From Epiperipatus broadwayi (Eukaryota; Onychophora; Udeonychophora; Euonychophora; Peripatidae), in the NCBI GenBank assembly GCA_028023455.1, contig JAQFVV010006275.1, positions 1,061,279 through 1,125,278 on the forward strand: a DNA stretch of 64,000 bases, given 5' to 3'. Shown here piece after piece: positions 11,561-25,060 of this stretch. The notes beneath the pieces are model-generated. The model made no database searches, was not told where the DNA came from, and saw only the letters and a program-made list of their open reading frames with translations. Each line of letters opens with the position of its first letter. Position 1 is the first letter of the stretch. Both the position numbers and the translations under genes were made by a program.

Positions 11561-14500
11561 CAGCTTTTACTACTATTGTACTTCAGAAAAAACTATGAAG
11601 ATAAGAGGATCATACTTTGGCTGTAGATAATATTTTTATTAAGCAGATAAATAAATCCAAAAATAGAATTACTTATATAATATCAGTGTTGGCCCAAGAA
11701 GGATAAAGCACACATCCTACTATAACACTAAATACTCTTGAGTTTATATATTAACGATGCATATACCTGACTTGAAGATGAAAGATCTTGATTTTATATC
11801 TAAATGAGAACTTAAAAAAAGTTGTAGAATGTAGAGAAAACTTGTAGGAATTTAATAATGCCTCTGGTTTTTTTATAATTATTTGATTTAATATTTGCAA
11901 ATGATATAAATTTTTTGAAAATAAAATATAATGAGTAATTAAAAGTTACATCAAAAATTAGCTCAAATTGGATATCAAAAACTACAAAGGGAAAAAAAGT
12001 TGCAGATTTTTTGAAAAAACTCATCAAAAGAATTTGCATAAAATTATTTTACATGGTAAACAAGGTAAACAATAAATCTTTGAAAAAATAAAGACTTATT
12101 GACCATTAAATTATAATAAAATGTAGCACTTGATATTGATTCAGAAGTTAATGCAAAGATCCAAGATTGATTTCAAAGAAAGATATTAAAATATATATAA
12201 ATGAATTTTGGTTATTCTTATCATTTTTTTAAATACTGAGTTATTGCTTCCTGGAATTTTTATTGAACAAAAAGAACCTTCAAAAATGGTTAACTTTCAT
12301 AGTTATTTGATATTTGGTGTTGAGACAAAAAATAATACTTTTTATACTTATTAAATATACCGCTTGTTAATATATTTGATTAATCCTCTTAAAAATAATA
12401 GTAATAAATAAAATGAAATAGATTTTAAGTGATCTAATAAAAAGCAGAAGCTGATAATTTTATAATGCTGATCTTATAATTGAAGCAGGGATAATTAATG
12501 TACCATGAATAAAGATAAAATTCAGTTATTTTTATTAATGATTGAAATATATTTGTGAATATGATTAATTCAAAAGGTATATCTGAATACATTATTTATA
12601 TATATAGTTCTCGTTTTTTAATTTCATCAAAAAATGACTATTTGAAATAAATTGAATTTTTTTATTATTTTCCTTAATTTAAATATTTATAATAATTTAA
12701 TGATTCGACTATTATTTAAATAATAATGTATGTATTGTTTTTTTTTCTCTCTCTCTCTCCTTACATACGTTAATTGTTTAAATATTTTTTGTTAAAATAA
12801 ATTATATTTTTTTAATATTTTTGTTGCAGTGTGAGGCAAATAATACGTTATTGTTGATTTTCTAGCTGAAAGCTTTAAAATTCATTGTTTAAATTGTTAG
12901 ATAATATTGAATTATAAAGTAATGTTCTATTGAATTATTTTTTTAGCTTTAGTGATAAATTGTACTTAATATAATATTTATTTGTTATAATTCAGTTTTA
13001 TTATTTGTTTCTATTTTTTTTAATTAATTTGTTTTTATTATTTGTTACTTATCTCTGTAATTTGCCTTTTTTTAAAAAAAAAATAAAAAAAACTTTTTTT
13101 AAAAAATATTTAAATTTAGTTATAAATGACAGCTTATCAATTTTTATTATGTATATAAGCTATAATCCATCAAAAAATTAAAAAGATTTGAGCCTATTGA
13201 TTTCCAACATTTTCATATAAAAATTAAAGAGCCGTGTTGTATTCGTAAATTTAGCAGAAGCCAGAATGGAACTATTTAAAATGCGATTTACATGTAAATC
13301 ATGTTAAAGAGATTATAATATTTTTAAATATATTTGTCTATTATGCATAAACTATAAATGATATCAAGAAAATTTGATATAAATAAATACCAATTTAAAT
13401 TAATACTTAGACTAATTTGAATATTGAAAAAAGAATGTTATTTGATAAAAATTAAGTGAGAATAAATCAATTACATTTTCAGGAATGTGTTTAGACATTT
13501 TTTAAAATGTTATTTATTTTTGTTACAAATATCGATAAAAATTGATAAATATCAATTTAATATTATAATTTGAGTATTTAAAAAGAACATAGGTTATAGT
13601 TTCAAAACGCTGTTAAGATGAAGCTATTGTCTTTAAAACGTAGTTTATTTTTTATATAAATATAAAAGAAATAATTTTATATATTTATTTTTAAAGTATG
13701 TAAACTATAATGAATTAGTGGATAATTTAAATTCCAATTGCTAGCATTGTTTGGAATATTTATAGTGATGTATTTCAAAGGCAGTGATTTCTAAATCAAT
13801 TACCAATTGAATTGAACTATTTATTGTGCTCTGCTTACCACTTGGATAATTGAATGTCACATGATTTCTTTGGCAATTACCCATGTAATTATACATAATG
13901 CAAATTAATCATTTAATAAAAAAACTATTCATTGTAAAATAATAACGTTTTCAGAAGCATGGGTAATGTGTGTTATTTATTCTTATAATCAATAAAAATT
14001 GATAAATACCAATTGAAATATCAAAATAATAACAATAATAAATGTTTCATTTTCGAATGCAAGATAAGATATAATTAGTATTTTTGTTTTTTGTATATTG
14101 ACTGTATATCACTATGAAATAAAACTGATTTCATAAATGAAGCTATAATCAAGATGAATAATCATGATGCAGATAAATATATATATAAATTAACATTTAA
14201 AATTTGAAAATTAAAAACTGAATTTTTCTATAAATATTTTTTTAACAAATTGATTTATAATTACTAAAATAAAAATAAATTACAAATTGATTAGTACTTA
14301 TGATTAAGTAATTATAGGAATTGGAAATCAAGTTTGAATTCTGCTGAGAATCTAGCAACTTATTTTAGTACTCATCAAAAATAGGTTAATTTTTTTAAGA
14401 GTTATTTTCTGTAAGGAAAAAATTATTGCCAAAAATATATTAATAACATATTCGAATCCAGTCTGTCTCTCTTTTTTTTTTTTTTTGCATAAGCCTTTGG

Positions 14501-15008
14501 TGCTGAGAAAGCAATGATAACAGTGTTAATAGACTAATAATCCTTAGTTATGATTTTTGCACAAGGCATTATAATCACTAATAAGGCATAATGAAAATGA
14601 ATTGAGATAACTTGGCAAAGATTGTGTGCTTAGTAGCAATCCTTTAGCCTACTCCAAAAATTGCAAGTAACTAAGTAAGACTGTCTGACAAAGCTCTGTC
14701 TTTTACATCTATCTGGATCGCCATGCCTAACAGATCAAATACTTGTAAAATCACAGCATCGATAGTAAATAAACTGATTTTATTTGTAACTATTAAATGG
14801 GTGACTAAATTACATGTGGACCAACATGTAGGTCATATATCACTTATAAGATTTTATTCAATCTTTCTTTACGAAAATAATTTTATTTATACATTTTAAC
14901 AGAAAGAAATTAAATAACAATTGAAAAAAATATTAAAATTATTATAAATATTCTTAATATATTTCCTATTTTTTTAAATATATTTCAAATGTCTAATGAA
15001 AATAAATA
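11561..15008. other. AT-rich DNA, nothing recognised
   Basis: The motif ATTGATAAATA(T/C)CAATT recurs near 13540 and 13995, and a CT microsatellite lies near 12747-12760. The open stretch at 11812-12039 (-) is not protein-like. No gene or RNA was recognised. Confidence 0.5.
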
Positions 15009-16584
<1,576 letters not shown>

Positions 16585-16587
16585 AAG

Positions 16588-16690
16588 CATTGGTGGTCGA
16601 GAAGTCAGTGATGGCTGCTTTGCAAGCAGTTGTCCCAGGCTAGCGGGTTCACTTCCTGGCTGATGCTATGACATATGAGAAAAAAATAAA
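16588..16690 (+). repeat. tRNA-related SINE, copy 1
   Basis: This shares AGCGGGTTCACTTCCTGG and flanking sequence with 22262-22365. GGTTCACTTCC fits a pol III B box (GGTTCRANNCC). The preceding CTGCTTTGCAAGCAG can fold as an anticodon-like stem-loop (loop TTTGCAA, TGC in the anticodon position, so Ala-like). An A-rich tail with (AAAT/AAGT) units follows at 16680-16707. The A box is poor. The tRNA ancestor is uncertain. Confidence 0.7.
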
Positions 16691-16707
16691 TAAGTAAATA
16701 AGTAAAA

Positions 16708-17063
16708 CTGAAAAACTTTTACTTAAATATTCATAAAATATACAATTTCATCTGGCAAAAAAAATCAGTTAGAAAACCAAGAATTTGCTAAAGAAAACAA
16801 TATATTATACGTGCATGTAGTCAATATCAATTGCACACTATATAGATTTAAATTCTCTGATTAGTCAAAATTTCATAAAAACTCATCATGAGCAGTCAGT
16901 TAACACAAAATAGTTAAAATAATTCCATCACTTTGATATGGGCAAAAAAATAATATTTGCCATAAAAAGCTTTTCTATATTAATTTTAGTTCATATTATA
17001 TTGCTATATTTATTTAAATATCTTTTTAATGTATATGAAACCATAAACTCAAGATTCTCTTAA
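16708..17063. other. AT-rich DNA, nothing recognised
   Basis: No supported feature between the SINE and the Merlin-type MITE. Confidence 0.5.
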
Positions 17064-17071
17064 AATATTTT

Positions 17072-17762
17072 GGTGCTTGTGGGTTTTCAAGTAAACCAAG
17101 ATGGCAGACTCTATTTTTGCTAAATCTACAGTTTCAGGGGACCCCAAAAAAATGTTTACAAAAAAATGCCTGCTAGGAAAGGTATTTAATATTTACATTT
17201 TATTTTTTGTTACTGTTATTTAAAAAAAGAAATCATCATGAGAAAATTAATTACAATATTTATAGTTTATTTTAATTTTTTGGGATTACCTTAGTAACAG
17301 AAAAATGAAAAAAAAAAATACAATATTTACTCTTTATTCATTTCAGCATTGTGCAATCATATTATGACTATTAATACATGCTTTTCAGGAGGCAGGATCC
17401 TGTACTTTCTGAGGTAGTCCACTGCATTACATTCTGTGACATGACCCCAAATTTGCATTATTATCACAATTTACCAAAAAAATTGCAGACAAAAATAAAC
17501 ATGCTGAATTGAAACGAAGTATAACAATATTAAGAGCTTTTCATTGCATCCCACATTATAATGTAAGTAAAAAAAAAAATTGAAATGAAACCTCATAATG
17601 AAATTTATCAGAATTTATTCTTTTTTTTAAATTTAGCAATCATTTTATTATTTATGTTTTACTTTAACAATTAACACATGTGTAGATTATAGGCCCTTGA
17701 AACTGTACATTTATCAAAAATTTGGGCTGCCAATTTGGTTTACTTGAAAACTCACAAATACC
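17072..17762. mobile_element. Merlin-type MITE, 691 bp
   Basis: Long terminal inverted repeats: the left begins GGTGCTTGTGGGTTTTCAAG and the right, complemented, begins GGTATTTGTGAGTTTTCAAG. Identity continues inward through TAAACCAA..TGGCAG and GATAAATGTACAGTTTCA (left GCTAAATCTACAGTTTCA), about 75 bp. Flanks AATATTTT (17064-17071) and AAGATTTT (17763-17770) fit an 8-bp target duplication with one mismatch, the size Merlin elements make. The same terminal block occurs beside the Merlin transposase relic (50258-50320) and at 35063-35131, which assigns the superfamily. The inside has no coding potential. Confidence 0.8.
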
Positions 17763-17842
17763 AAGATTTTTTTATGAAGTCTATGACTTTTCACTCACAA
17801 ATACCAAGATTTTTTTTATGAAGTCTATGACTTTTCATCTAT
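17748..17842 (+). repeat. ~47-bp tandem duplication at MITE edge
   Basis: ACTCACAAATACCAAGATTT followed by ATGAAGTCTATGACTTTTC is present twice in a row, spanning the right end of the Merlin-type MITE and its flank. It probably arose by slippage or repair after insertion. Confidence 0.85.
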
Positions 17843-18119
17843 TTTATATGTCTGTGCTTGCAATTGTAGATTCATATGAATATATGTATATTCAGAAATC
17901 AAAAATATGTCAACTACTATTACTTGATCTTCAACATCATATTTTCAAAATATAAATGAACATTCTTACGTGAAATATTTCAAGTATATTTACATTATAT
18001 TTATTATTAAGGTATCTTTATCTAATTTCTGTACAACATATTTAGAAGAGTAACAACTCTCTTTACTGTAAAGGTAATAAAATTGGAGCTGCTATAACCT
18101 AACCTAGAGGCATAGGTAG

Positions 18120-19536
18120 AGGGTTCGAACCTCACCTACCCCTTCAGATTACTACCAAGCAAGTTACTACTCAAACCTCTTGAGAGTTAATTCTTTAATA
18201 TATTCTTGGTGGTCAGGTAGAATTGAGACTCAGTAAAGGAATTGTGATAGGTGATGATCATATTTACATATATAAGAAAACAGACAATATTGACAAAGTT
18301 ATTATAATGGTGAATAAAAGTTTATTATTTCCATTAGTGATGCAATTAACAATTAAATGGATGTTACAAGTGATTTCCCTTGTAACGCATAAATATATAT
18401 AAATAATCCAATCCAATAATTCTTGTAAATGATACATAAGTATTTTAAAAACAAAATGATAATACGCTTTATGTCAAGGTTTACTGGTTAACTAGTTACA
18501 TATAATTTAGGCCAAATTTGAATATAACCCAACCTTAATTCTTGAACTTAACAATAGGAACCCCCAACGGATATTCTCTGATTTACACAGTAACATTTCA
18601 ATCATACCTTAACAAGGTTTTAATAAAATAAAGCATTGTTGTCCTTGGTGATTGCATATGTGAGTTTAAAAAGGGGATCTCAAGACATGATGGCTTCATA
18701 AAAGGCTAACTTGAGGCTGGATAGCAATTCATCTCTAAACTGTGATTAGAGAAAAAGGAGCTTGTTCACCATAGCATGAACCTAGTTCAAGAACGAAATT
18801 TAGTTGCTTGTGTTCAGTTATATTTATGAAAGTTACAAGATCCCATCTCAATTAATTGTGATCCTGAGAACTTACCTCATGAAGATATGACAGAGAGTAA
18901 TGAATATGTGCTGAGATGCCAATGGATCACTGAGTAGCACAATAAGTTAGGGACATGGACAAATGGCCTTAAATTTAAAACCTTATTTATTCAATGTACA
19001 TAAAATAGTATGATTTTGAAATTTTACAAAACAGAAAAGATCTGCTATAAAATAATTATTTACCTTTTTTAGAGCTAATATCTGTTATAAGAAAGGGTGG
19101 ACATATTAGTCATTCAGTACTATGTTATCATTTTCCCATAGTGTTAATAAATCTTTCAAACTTTAATTTATATACAATTGTACTATTATCTCTCTTACAT
19201 AAAAGATAATTACAAAACCTTTAGGTTATCTTACATTCTTATGAAGCAAACATATATAATAGTAACTCTAGGGTTGACTTAAAACATATAACAATTTAAC
19301 ACAAGCTTGGATCTTTTCCTTCTTAAAAAAACATAAATCAAAATTCTATTATGAATACAGTCACATCTTTCATTGTACCCATAACTCAAAGAAACATTTC
19401 ATTAACTTTCAAACTCCAATAATGCTTTCTGGGTTTTCTCTCTTTTTTTAATAAATTTTTGGAAAAAACTATAATCATAAACAAATGTAGCAAGAGGGAA
19501 TTGGATAGAGTAATTTTTAGTCAATAAGTTTTTATG
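18120..19536 (-). repeat. 1.42-kb direct repeat, left (LTR-position)
   Basis: Co-linear with 25673-27122 over its whole length, apart from small indels; by eye roughly 85 percent identical. Both begin AGGGTTCGAACCTCACCTA and end TTTAGTCAATAAGTTTTTAT. They bracket antisense gag/protease remains in the same orientation, as the two LTRs of an integrated retroelement would. For an element on the minus strand this would be the 3' LTR. Against that, the shared ends are not TG...CA and no flanking target duplication was found. It could also be a dispersed repeat present twice. Confidence 0.65.
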
Positions 19537-19568
19537 TTCTAATTTCTCCTACTATATATATACACACA

Positions 19569-21040
19569 CACCTTTACCCTGCTTACCAATTGACTATTTA
19601 GCGATATTTCACAATAGCGATCATCATCAATTTGTACCCACTACTTCAATTTACAATCGATTTTTCACTATAACGATCGGAAAAAAATTTTTAAAAAAAT
19701 TTTTTTGGCAGCCATCTTGAATTTTGCGACACTGATGATGTCAGATATAGGTATTTTAAATTCATTTTACCCAAAAGCAAAAGTATATTATTGTAATATA
19801 TATACAGGTAATGACTTTGCTGTAATTGTATACACATACAATATTTTATTCATAAAACATGTTAGTGCTGCATTCAGTATTTTGAATATAGAATGTATAA
19901 ACTTAAAATATCTATAATTACTGAATCTATAATACTGTATATATAAGTGTAGAATGTCTTTAGAAAAAGTAAACTTTATTTAAATATAATGTACAGTACT
20001 TGGATTATTTAAATAAAGTTTAATTTTTCTAAAGACATTCAACACATATTAGATGATGAAATAGTCCAATATATAAATACGGTACAGGACAACTAAAATA
20101 CTATCATCACAAACCTTCAGGAAAACACTAAATATGAATATTAAACTGCGTGCAGGTGTTTATTAATTATGATAGATTATTTTTAGAACACCTGGATAAT
20201 TAAGTAAAAATAGTTATTGATTTTGTAACTTTGTTAATAAATATGTTGTTTACACTCAAGTTGTTTCAAATCAAAAGAAAAAACAACATTTTAAAATGCA
20301 AATGTTGAATTAGAAAAGTTTAAAAAGAAAAACAGATTTTATTTAAAATAAGTCTTAATGAATTTTCTTCTACACGAACGGGGGGGGGGCATTATTACAT
20401 TACTAAACATATAGTAAAAAAATAAAAATAAACTTTGCTATATGTTTTAGAAAATTAGAAGTTAGATTTTTTACTTTTAAAATAAGTTTATTTTTTTTTT
20501 CTAAAGTTGACTGCTTTACAATAAGCATTTTGTTACTGTGGAGTACAGTAATAAGTATTTATTTTCAATTAAATAATTAATCATTGTTTTTTAATTTGAA
20601 TAATTTCACATAAGTAATAAACATAAATGTATAGTAGTAATATATAATGTAATACAAATTTTAAAAAGTACTTCAGTATGGATTTTTTTTTTCATTACGA
20701 TGAAAAACTTCTGCGGAAGAATATAAAAACTTTTAAATTCAAATTTAGTTTCACTTTCTCTTTCTTTTTGCTGTTCTGTACTTTTTAAAGTGAAAATATG
20801 CATTTTTTTTCCTAGTGATATAAAACTTTTCTTTTTAGATACCGTATTTAGTCATCATTGTCGTGAAAAAATCAAGAAAATCTTTGAGCTTGGAAACCAA
20901 TGTGAATATTTTACGTTGACTGGAACCGACCAATTTTTTTCCCATAGACCCCCATTATAATTATGTATTTTGTATATGATATTCTTGCTTAATGATGAGT
21001 TTTGGAGTACCAATTGCCATCGCTAAGCGGGGTAAAGGTG
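19569..21040. mobile_element. MITE with CACCTTTACCC terminal repeats, 1.47 kb
   Basis: Left end CACCTTTACCCTGCTTA; right end, complemented, CACCTTTACCCCGCTTA followed by GCGATGGCAATTGG. It sits at the inner edge of the left 1.4-kb repeat. The right end, with CGCTTAGCGATGG-like sequence, recalls pogo/Tigger-type (Tc1/mariner) ends, which is only a suggestion. An internal palindrome lies at about 19950-20042 (AAAGTAAACTTTATTTAAAT and its complement). The sequence after it is related to 1540-1640. A plus-strand open stretch at 19705-19917 resembles no transposase, so it is non-autonomous. Confidence 0.7.
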
Positions 21041-21062
21041 TATATTTATATATTATATTTTT

Positions 21063-22492
21063 ACATTTCATGTTATGTGAAAGGAATCATCTCACCCCTT
21101 TCTTCAAAAGAATACATGAAAGTAATTATAGAATTCCAGAAGTATATTGATGATCTGTTAAAGTGTAACTATTGACATAAACTAATAATCTTAACAATTG
21201 CCACTACACCTGTTAAAATCTATCCAAGGCGTAATTCAAAATATATTTAGAGATTATAGAATAATATAATTTACAAATCTAATATTTAATTCATACGGCA
21301 TAGAGAGATCTTTGTTGATAAAAGTTAAAACAACATAAAATCAAAATACAAAATTATCTTTTACAATACATATATACATAATTGCAAATATAAATGATGT
21401 AAGTCTAAAAATCAAGTTAAAATAAAGGTAAGGTTTAGCGTTAAAATTACTGGTAACTCAAGGTGTGTGTGTGTAACATATTAGGTTTGTCTGGCAATGA
21501 AGAAAATATCCCTTGTAGATAAGTATGGTGACAACCCTCTCATTTCTGACTGTTTCATGGTCTTTTCATGTTTAAACACATTTTCTTGGCAGTCATTCAT
21601 ATCAGGTAGCAGGCATCGATCATACACTCTCTCTAGGTTTTCTAGCTGGTCTACATTGTCATGACTCTGGTCTGAGGATGGACGGAAGGGTGGAGACAAG
21701 GGTTCTCCTCATGCATATTGATGGCATGGTACATTTATAGATTTTCTTGTATTGATGAAAGGTGATGGTTCAATATACAGTGTGACAATACTATCTTTAA
21801 GAATTTCAGCAACACAAGATTTTCTTCAGCAAGATGACTTTCAGCAAACAATTTCTTCAGCTGGAGAGATTTTTTAGCAAAGGCAAGATGGTGAACTAAA
21901 GACAATTTCTCTATTTAAACACTTTTTTAGTTGCTTTAGCTTTTCATTTCCTAATTAGTGGTTATCAATGCCTCATGGTTCTATTTCAATGGATTTTTTT
22001 CTTTTTTACCAGTTAAATTTCTACTTTAATGAATTTTATATATTAGGAATTTATATTCTTAAGCTAAAAATTTTTTATACCAATTGATTTACAGATTAAA
22101 TTATTTTCTTAATGGATTTTATACATTAGGAATTTACATTTTATCTGTCAATACAATCTCTTTTATTTATATAACTAAAATCATGATTTACACAAATATA
22201 TTTTAATAGAAATAAAATAATAATTTAAACTTTTGTTTTTTTCTTTCATTGCCCTTTTAATTCATGAGTGATTCACGAGTGGTCAGCACAACTATCTTAC
22301 AAACAGTTGTCCCGGGTTAGCGGGTTCACTTCCTGGTTGATGCTTTGACACATGAAAAAAAACCTATTTATATGGTTATTATCATTGAGTTTAAGGAACA
22401 TTCACTGTGGTTGGATTTATGGTCTTTGAATGGTGAAGCCAGCATATATATATATGACTGTATATATATATGAACAGCTTCATATTCATACA
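21063..22492 (-). repeat. 1.4-kb duplicated segment B, copy 1
   Basis: Co-linear with 31650-33057: both start CAT(T/C)CCATGTTA-like and run through AGGTAGCAGGCAT, TGTCATGACTCTGGTCTGAG and GAAGCCAGCATATATATATG. A minus-strand open frame at 21481-21699 (72 codons, hydrophilic, rich in D, E, N and R) lies in the most conserved part and could be the C-terminal end of a retroelement polyprotein; I do not recognise its family. Copy 1 alone carries the SINE at 22262-22365, so the SINE came after the copies diverged or was lost from copy 2. Confidence 0.75.
22262..22365 (+). repeat. tRNA-related SINE, copy 2
   Basis: Same family as 16588-16690: shared AGCGGGTTCACTTCCTGG, AAACAGTTGTCCCGGGTTAG versus AAGCAGTTGTCCCAGGCTAG, and GATGCT(T/A)TGACA(C/T)ATG, then a short A tail. 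B box GGTTCACTTCC. It lies inside duplicated segment B, where copy 2 (near 32905-32960) has T-rich sequence instead. Confidence 0.75.
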
Positions 22493-22689
22493 GCCTGTCA
22501 AAAATAAAAATAAAAAAGACTAAACTTGGTGAAAAGTGAAACAGAGTGATTGCTGGAAGAGCATTAAAGATCATTATTTATATATCTACAATACAACAAT
22601 GCAGATCTATTTATATATCACTATTATTATCTCATGTTTTTTTTAAGTATATGTCTTTGTCATACCTAAATTGTTTAATTATTTGGATC

Positions 22690-23200
22690 TGTCTCTTTGC
22701 TTAAATGATTTTTTTTACATGTAGATTGACCTCTTTGGACTTGTCATCACCTCTCTGGGGTACACTAACTTCATGATTTTTCTTCCTTTTGATCCTTTCC
22801 TTAGAATCTAACTTGGGATTCTATATTGCATGCTCGATATTCTCTGATTGCTTCTCTCTTTTTATTTGTTTTAATAAAAGAGCTGACTCATAGTTAAACC
22901 CCTTGGTCCATGATTTTGTTGCGTAAACATCTGATTTCAACCACAGATCTGTCCTGGCACTTGACACAACTGTTTGTCATACCTAACCTGCTCTGATAAG
23001 TTTTGAGAATATTTCATGACTGAAAAATTAGCATCTAATTTGGTTAAAAGCAGGGTGAGATTTGTAATGATCTTCCCCCATTAGTTCCTTCTGACCTTTT
23101 TCTTTCTGTCCTCCAGTACTTCCTATAGATTCTTGTGGCTTGTCTTCTCCTACTAATGTTTGTTTAGTTTTTTTCTTTCTGCCATGGGCTTGGACACTTT
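22690..23200 (-). pseudogene. Coding-like lysine-rich retroelement segment
   Basis: On the minus strand about 22700-22950 translates with one stop into a hydrophilic segment containing SWTKGFNYESALLLKQIKRE and, further on, SVPQRGDDKSKEVNLHVKK. It follows the protease-like part and could be a linker or the start of pol. The family is not identified. Its base composition is clearly less AT-rich than the surroundings, consistent with former coding sequence. Confidence 0.45.
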
Positions 23201-23399
23201 TTTTTGTGTGTTTTTTTTTTCACTATTTGAATTTTTCTCGATAGTGCTTTTTTATTTTTATTTATCACTTCACATGATTTCTATCTGTCATTTTCAATCT
23301 CAAGTGATGGTGCATTTGTCTCATTTTTTCTGTACCCTGGGTTGAGTGTCTCTTGGATGCAGCTTACTTTGGTAGTAACCTTGGTTTTCTTATCTCAAA

Positions 23400-23580
23400 A
23401 TCCAAGTTCTTCTTTATAAAATATGAATATTTTCTTATAGTTTATCCTGGATTGTTGCCCCCCCAGGAAATCAGATCCCAACAGTATGTCTTGTATCAGA
23501 CCTGCCATTAACAAAAATGTGTGATTTACTATGGTAGATCCTATTTTGATGTCAAGCCACAATTACTATTCTAGCCTTTC
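23400..23580 (-). pseudogene. Retropepsin (aspartic protease) C-terminal remnant
   Basis: Minus-strand translation gives VNHTFL-like sequence, then GLIQDILLGSDFLGG and INYKK.IFIF. The pattern D(I/L)LLG.DFL followed by a few residues and I(D/N)Y is the C-terminal signature of Ty3/Gypsy proteases. Frame changes and stops show decay, and the catalytic D-[ST]-G part was not found. The order gag then protease on the same strand supports a retroelement polyprotein. Confidence 0.75.
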
Positions 23581-23619
23581 TACTGTTTGCTAGAGTAGCT
23601 TGAGCAGCCTGTACCAGCA

Positions 23620-23830
23620 AGATAGGTAATCACATGATCACTATCTCATACTAGCACAATAATTGTTATAAACAATTCAAAATACAGCAAAAACTCTCCA
23701 TATAGTAGTGCCATCTTGTGCTAACAAGAGCAATCAATGCACAAGCCTTCTGGCATCCATTGATTGCTCTTGTTAGCACAAGATGGCACTACTATATGGA
23801 GAGTTTTGCTGTATTTTGAATTGTCAAGAT
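23620..23830. repeat. Fold-back insert related to family R2
   Basis: A near-perfect palindrome (23673-23823, arms about 65 bp, short loop with CACAAGCCTTCTGGC) interrupts the gag-protease coding relic. Its left shoulder (ATCACATGATCACTATCTC) and arm (CATATAGTAGTGCCATCTTG) match the R2 unit at 61730-61830 (ATCACATGATCACCATCTCT, CATACAGTAGTGCCACCCTG). Only the end of the R2 unit is present, duplicated in inverse. The hammerhead part is missing. Confidence 0.85.
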
Positions 23831-23879
23831 AGGTAATGTTTTTACTCCTTCTGTCACATTGTACTATTCTTTTGACAAA

Positions 23880-24060
23880 TGACACCTGGCTTTCCATTTT
23901 CAATAAATTTATCCATAGCTGGGATCTCTTCTAGTAATACTTTAATTGTGGGACAATCTTGGTGCAGCAACCTATGAAGTAGTTCCTCTTGTTCATAAAT
24001 GAGTGCTGATGTGACTTTATCATTTTCACATAAAAAAATTTCTTCTTCTTCCTCCTGGAG
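23880..24060 (-). pseudogene. Gag C-terminal-like open segment
   Basis: About 60 codons without a stop on the minus strand, including EEEEEIFLCENDKVTSALIY and, further on, LLHRLLHQDCPTIKVLLEEI and DKFIENGKPGV. An acidic start and amphipathic helices fit the region between capsid and protease. The fold-back insert lies just downstream. Family membership is inferred from position, not from a recognised domain. Confidence 0.5.
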
Positions 24061-24209
24061 CTCTAGCTGGGGTGAATAAATTAATAAAGCCCTTGCTGTC
24101 TGGAATAGCTTTTCATTCCCATCTTCATTTTCACAGTAGCCTTGAATGGCTACTGTTTGTATTTTGATGTATCCACTTTCTTTTCTTTCTTTAGTGGTTC
24201 TTCATTTAA

Positions 24210-25060
24210 ATTACTGAAATCTATGGCAGTCAACAACTCTGCCATCTCTTCTATTCCACAGTTTCTGTATCCTAATATTAATTGCTATATGTGCAGATGT
24301 ATATTGTATTTTATAGTTCAGATGATCTGCCCCTCGGGCAAAGGGAAAGCTGTTAATGATTTCAACAGTGATATCTGGCAAAGAAAGAACTGGGTGTGGG
24401 TTTCTCCTTTTGAAATACAATACTTTTCCTGAGATACCCGGTGCAATATTTCATCCTGCCTCTCTTTACTCCAAAAACTTCTGAATAAGGTGAAATGGTA
24501 GTCTCCAAATGTTGTTGGTTTTTTGTTCATACATCTTCACCAATCTCTGGCTGATCCATGCCAATGGTTTACCATGATCATTATTTTCTCATCCTCTCAG
24601 TTCATGAAACATAAATAATTCTTGGAGATTTTGCAGCTGTGTCATCAGATTTTCTTCTATATCTTTCCAAAAAGTTTTCATATGGATAAACCTTGCCACA
24701 CCTGAACTATCTGTTATTTCTCTACTTCATGTATTTTCTTTGCTATCTTCATTTTGACTGTATTTAGTAATCTGTTTTTCAAGGTCTGAGATTCACCATC
24801 CATTGACCCCTGTTTCATCCTTACTTCCTTTCTCTCTCTCTCTATCTTTCCTCATCCTATTGATTTCTACTCTGTACTGTCTCCTCTCTGTCCTTATCTA
24901 GTCTCCTTCCCATAGCTTCTACCATTTCCCTCTACTCTCTTACCCATCATAGTTCTAGTGTATCCAAGGTTACACTCGTTATTTTTAGGGTTTCGGCTTA
25001 CAACATACTCCTTAAAAAGATATAAATCCCTTCCTCCAGGCCATCTCTGTTTCCAAAAAA
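24210..25060 (-). pseudogene. Gag capsid-like relic of LTR retroelement
   Basis: Minus-strand frames include TTFGDYHFTLFRSFWSKERQ and further ILHRVSQEKY, GETHTQFFL and LPEGQII. This is the W/F...F...L..F layout typical of Ty3-like capsid sequences. Upstream (24790-24950, minus) is a strongly charged helical segment (MRKDRERERKEVRMK). The reading frame is broken several times. It resembles gag only in general pattern; a profile search would decide. Confidence 0.5.

Noticed and set aside
18090-18146. tRNA gene suggested by GGTTCGAACC next to a stem-like GGTAG..CTACC
   Set aside because: No acceptor, D or anticodon stems could be drawn, and the motif recurs at 25675 as the start of the 1.4-kb repeat.
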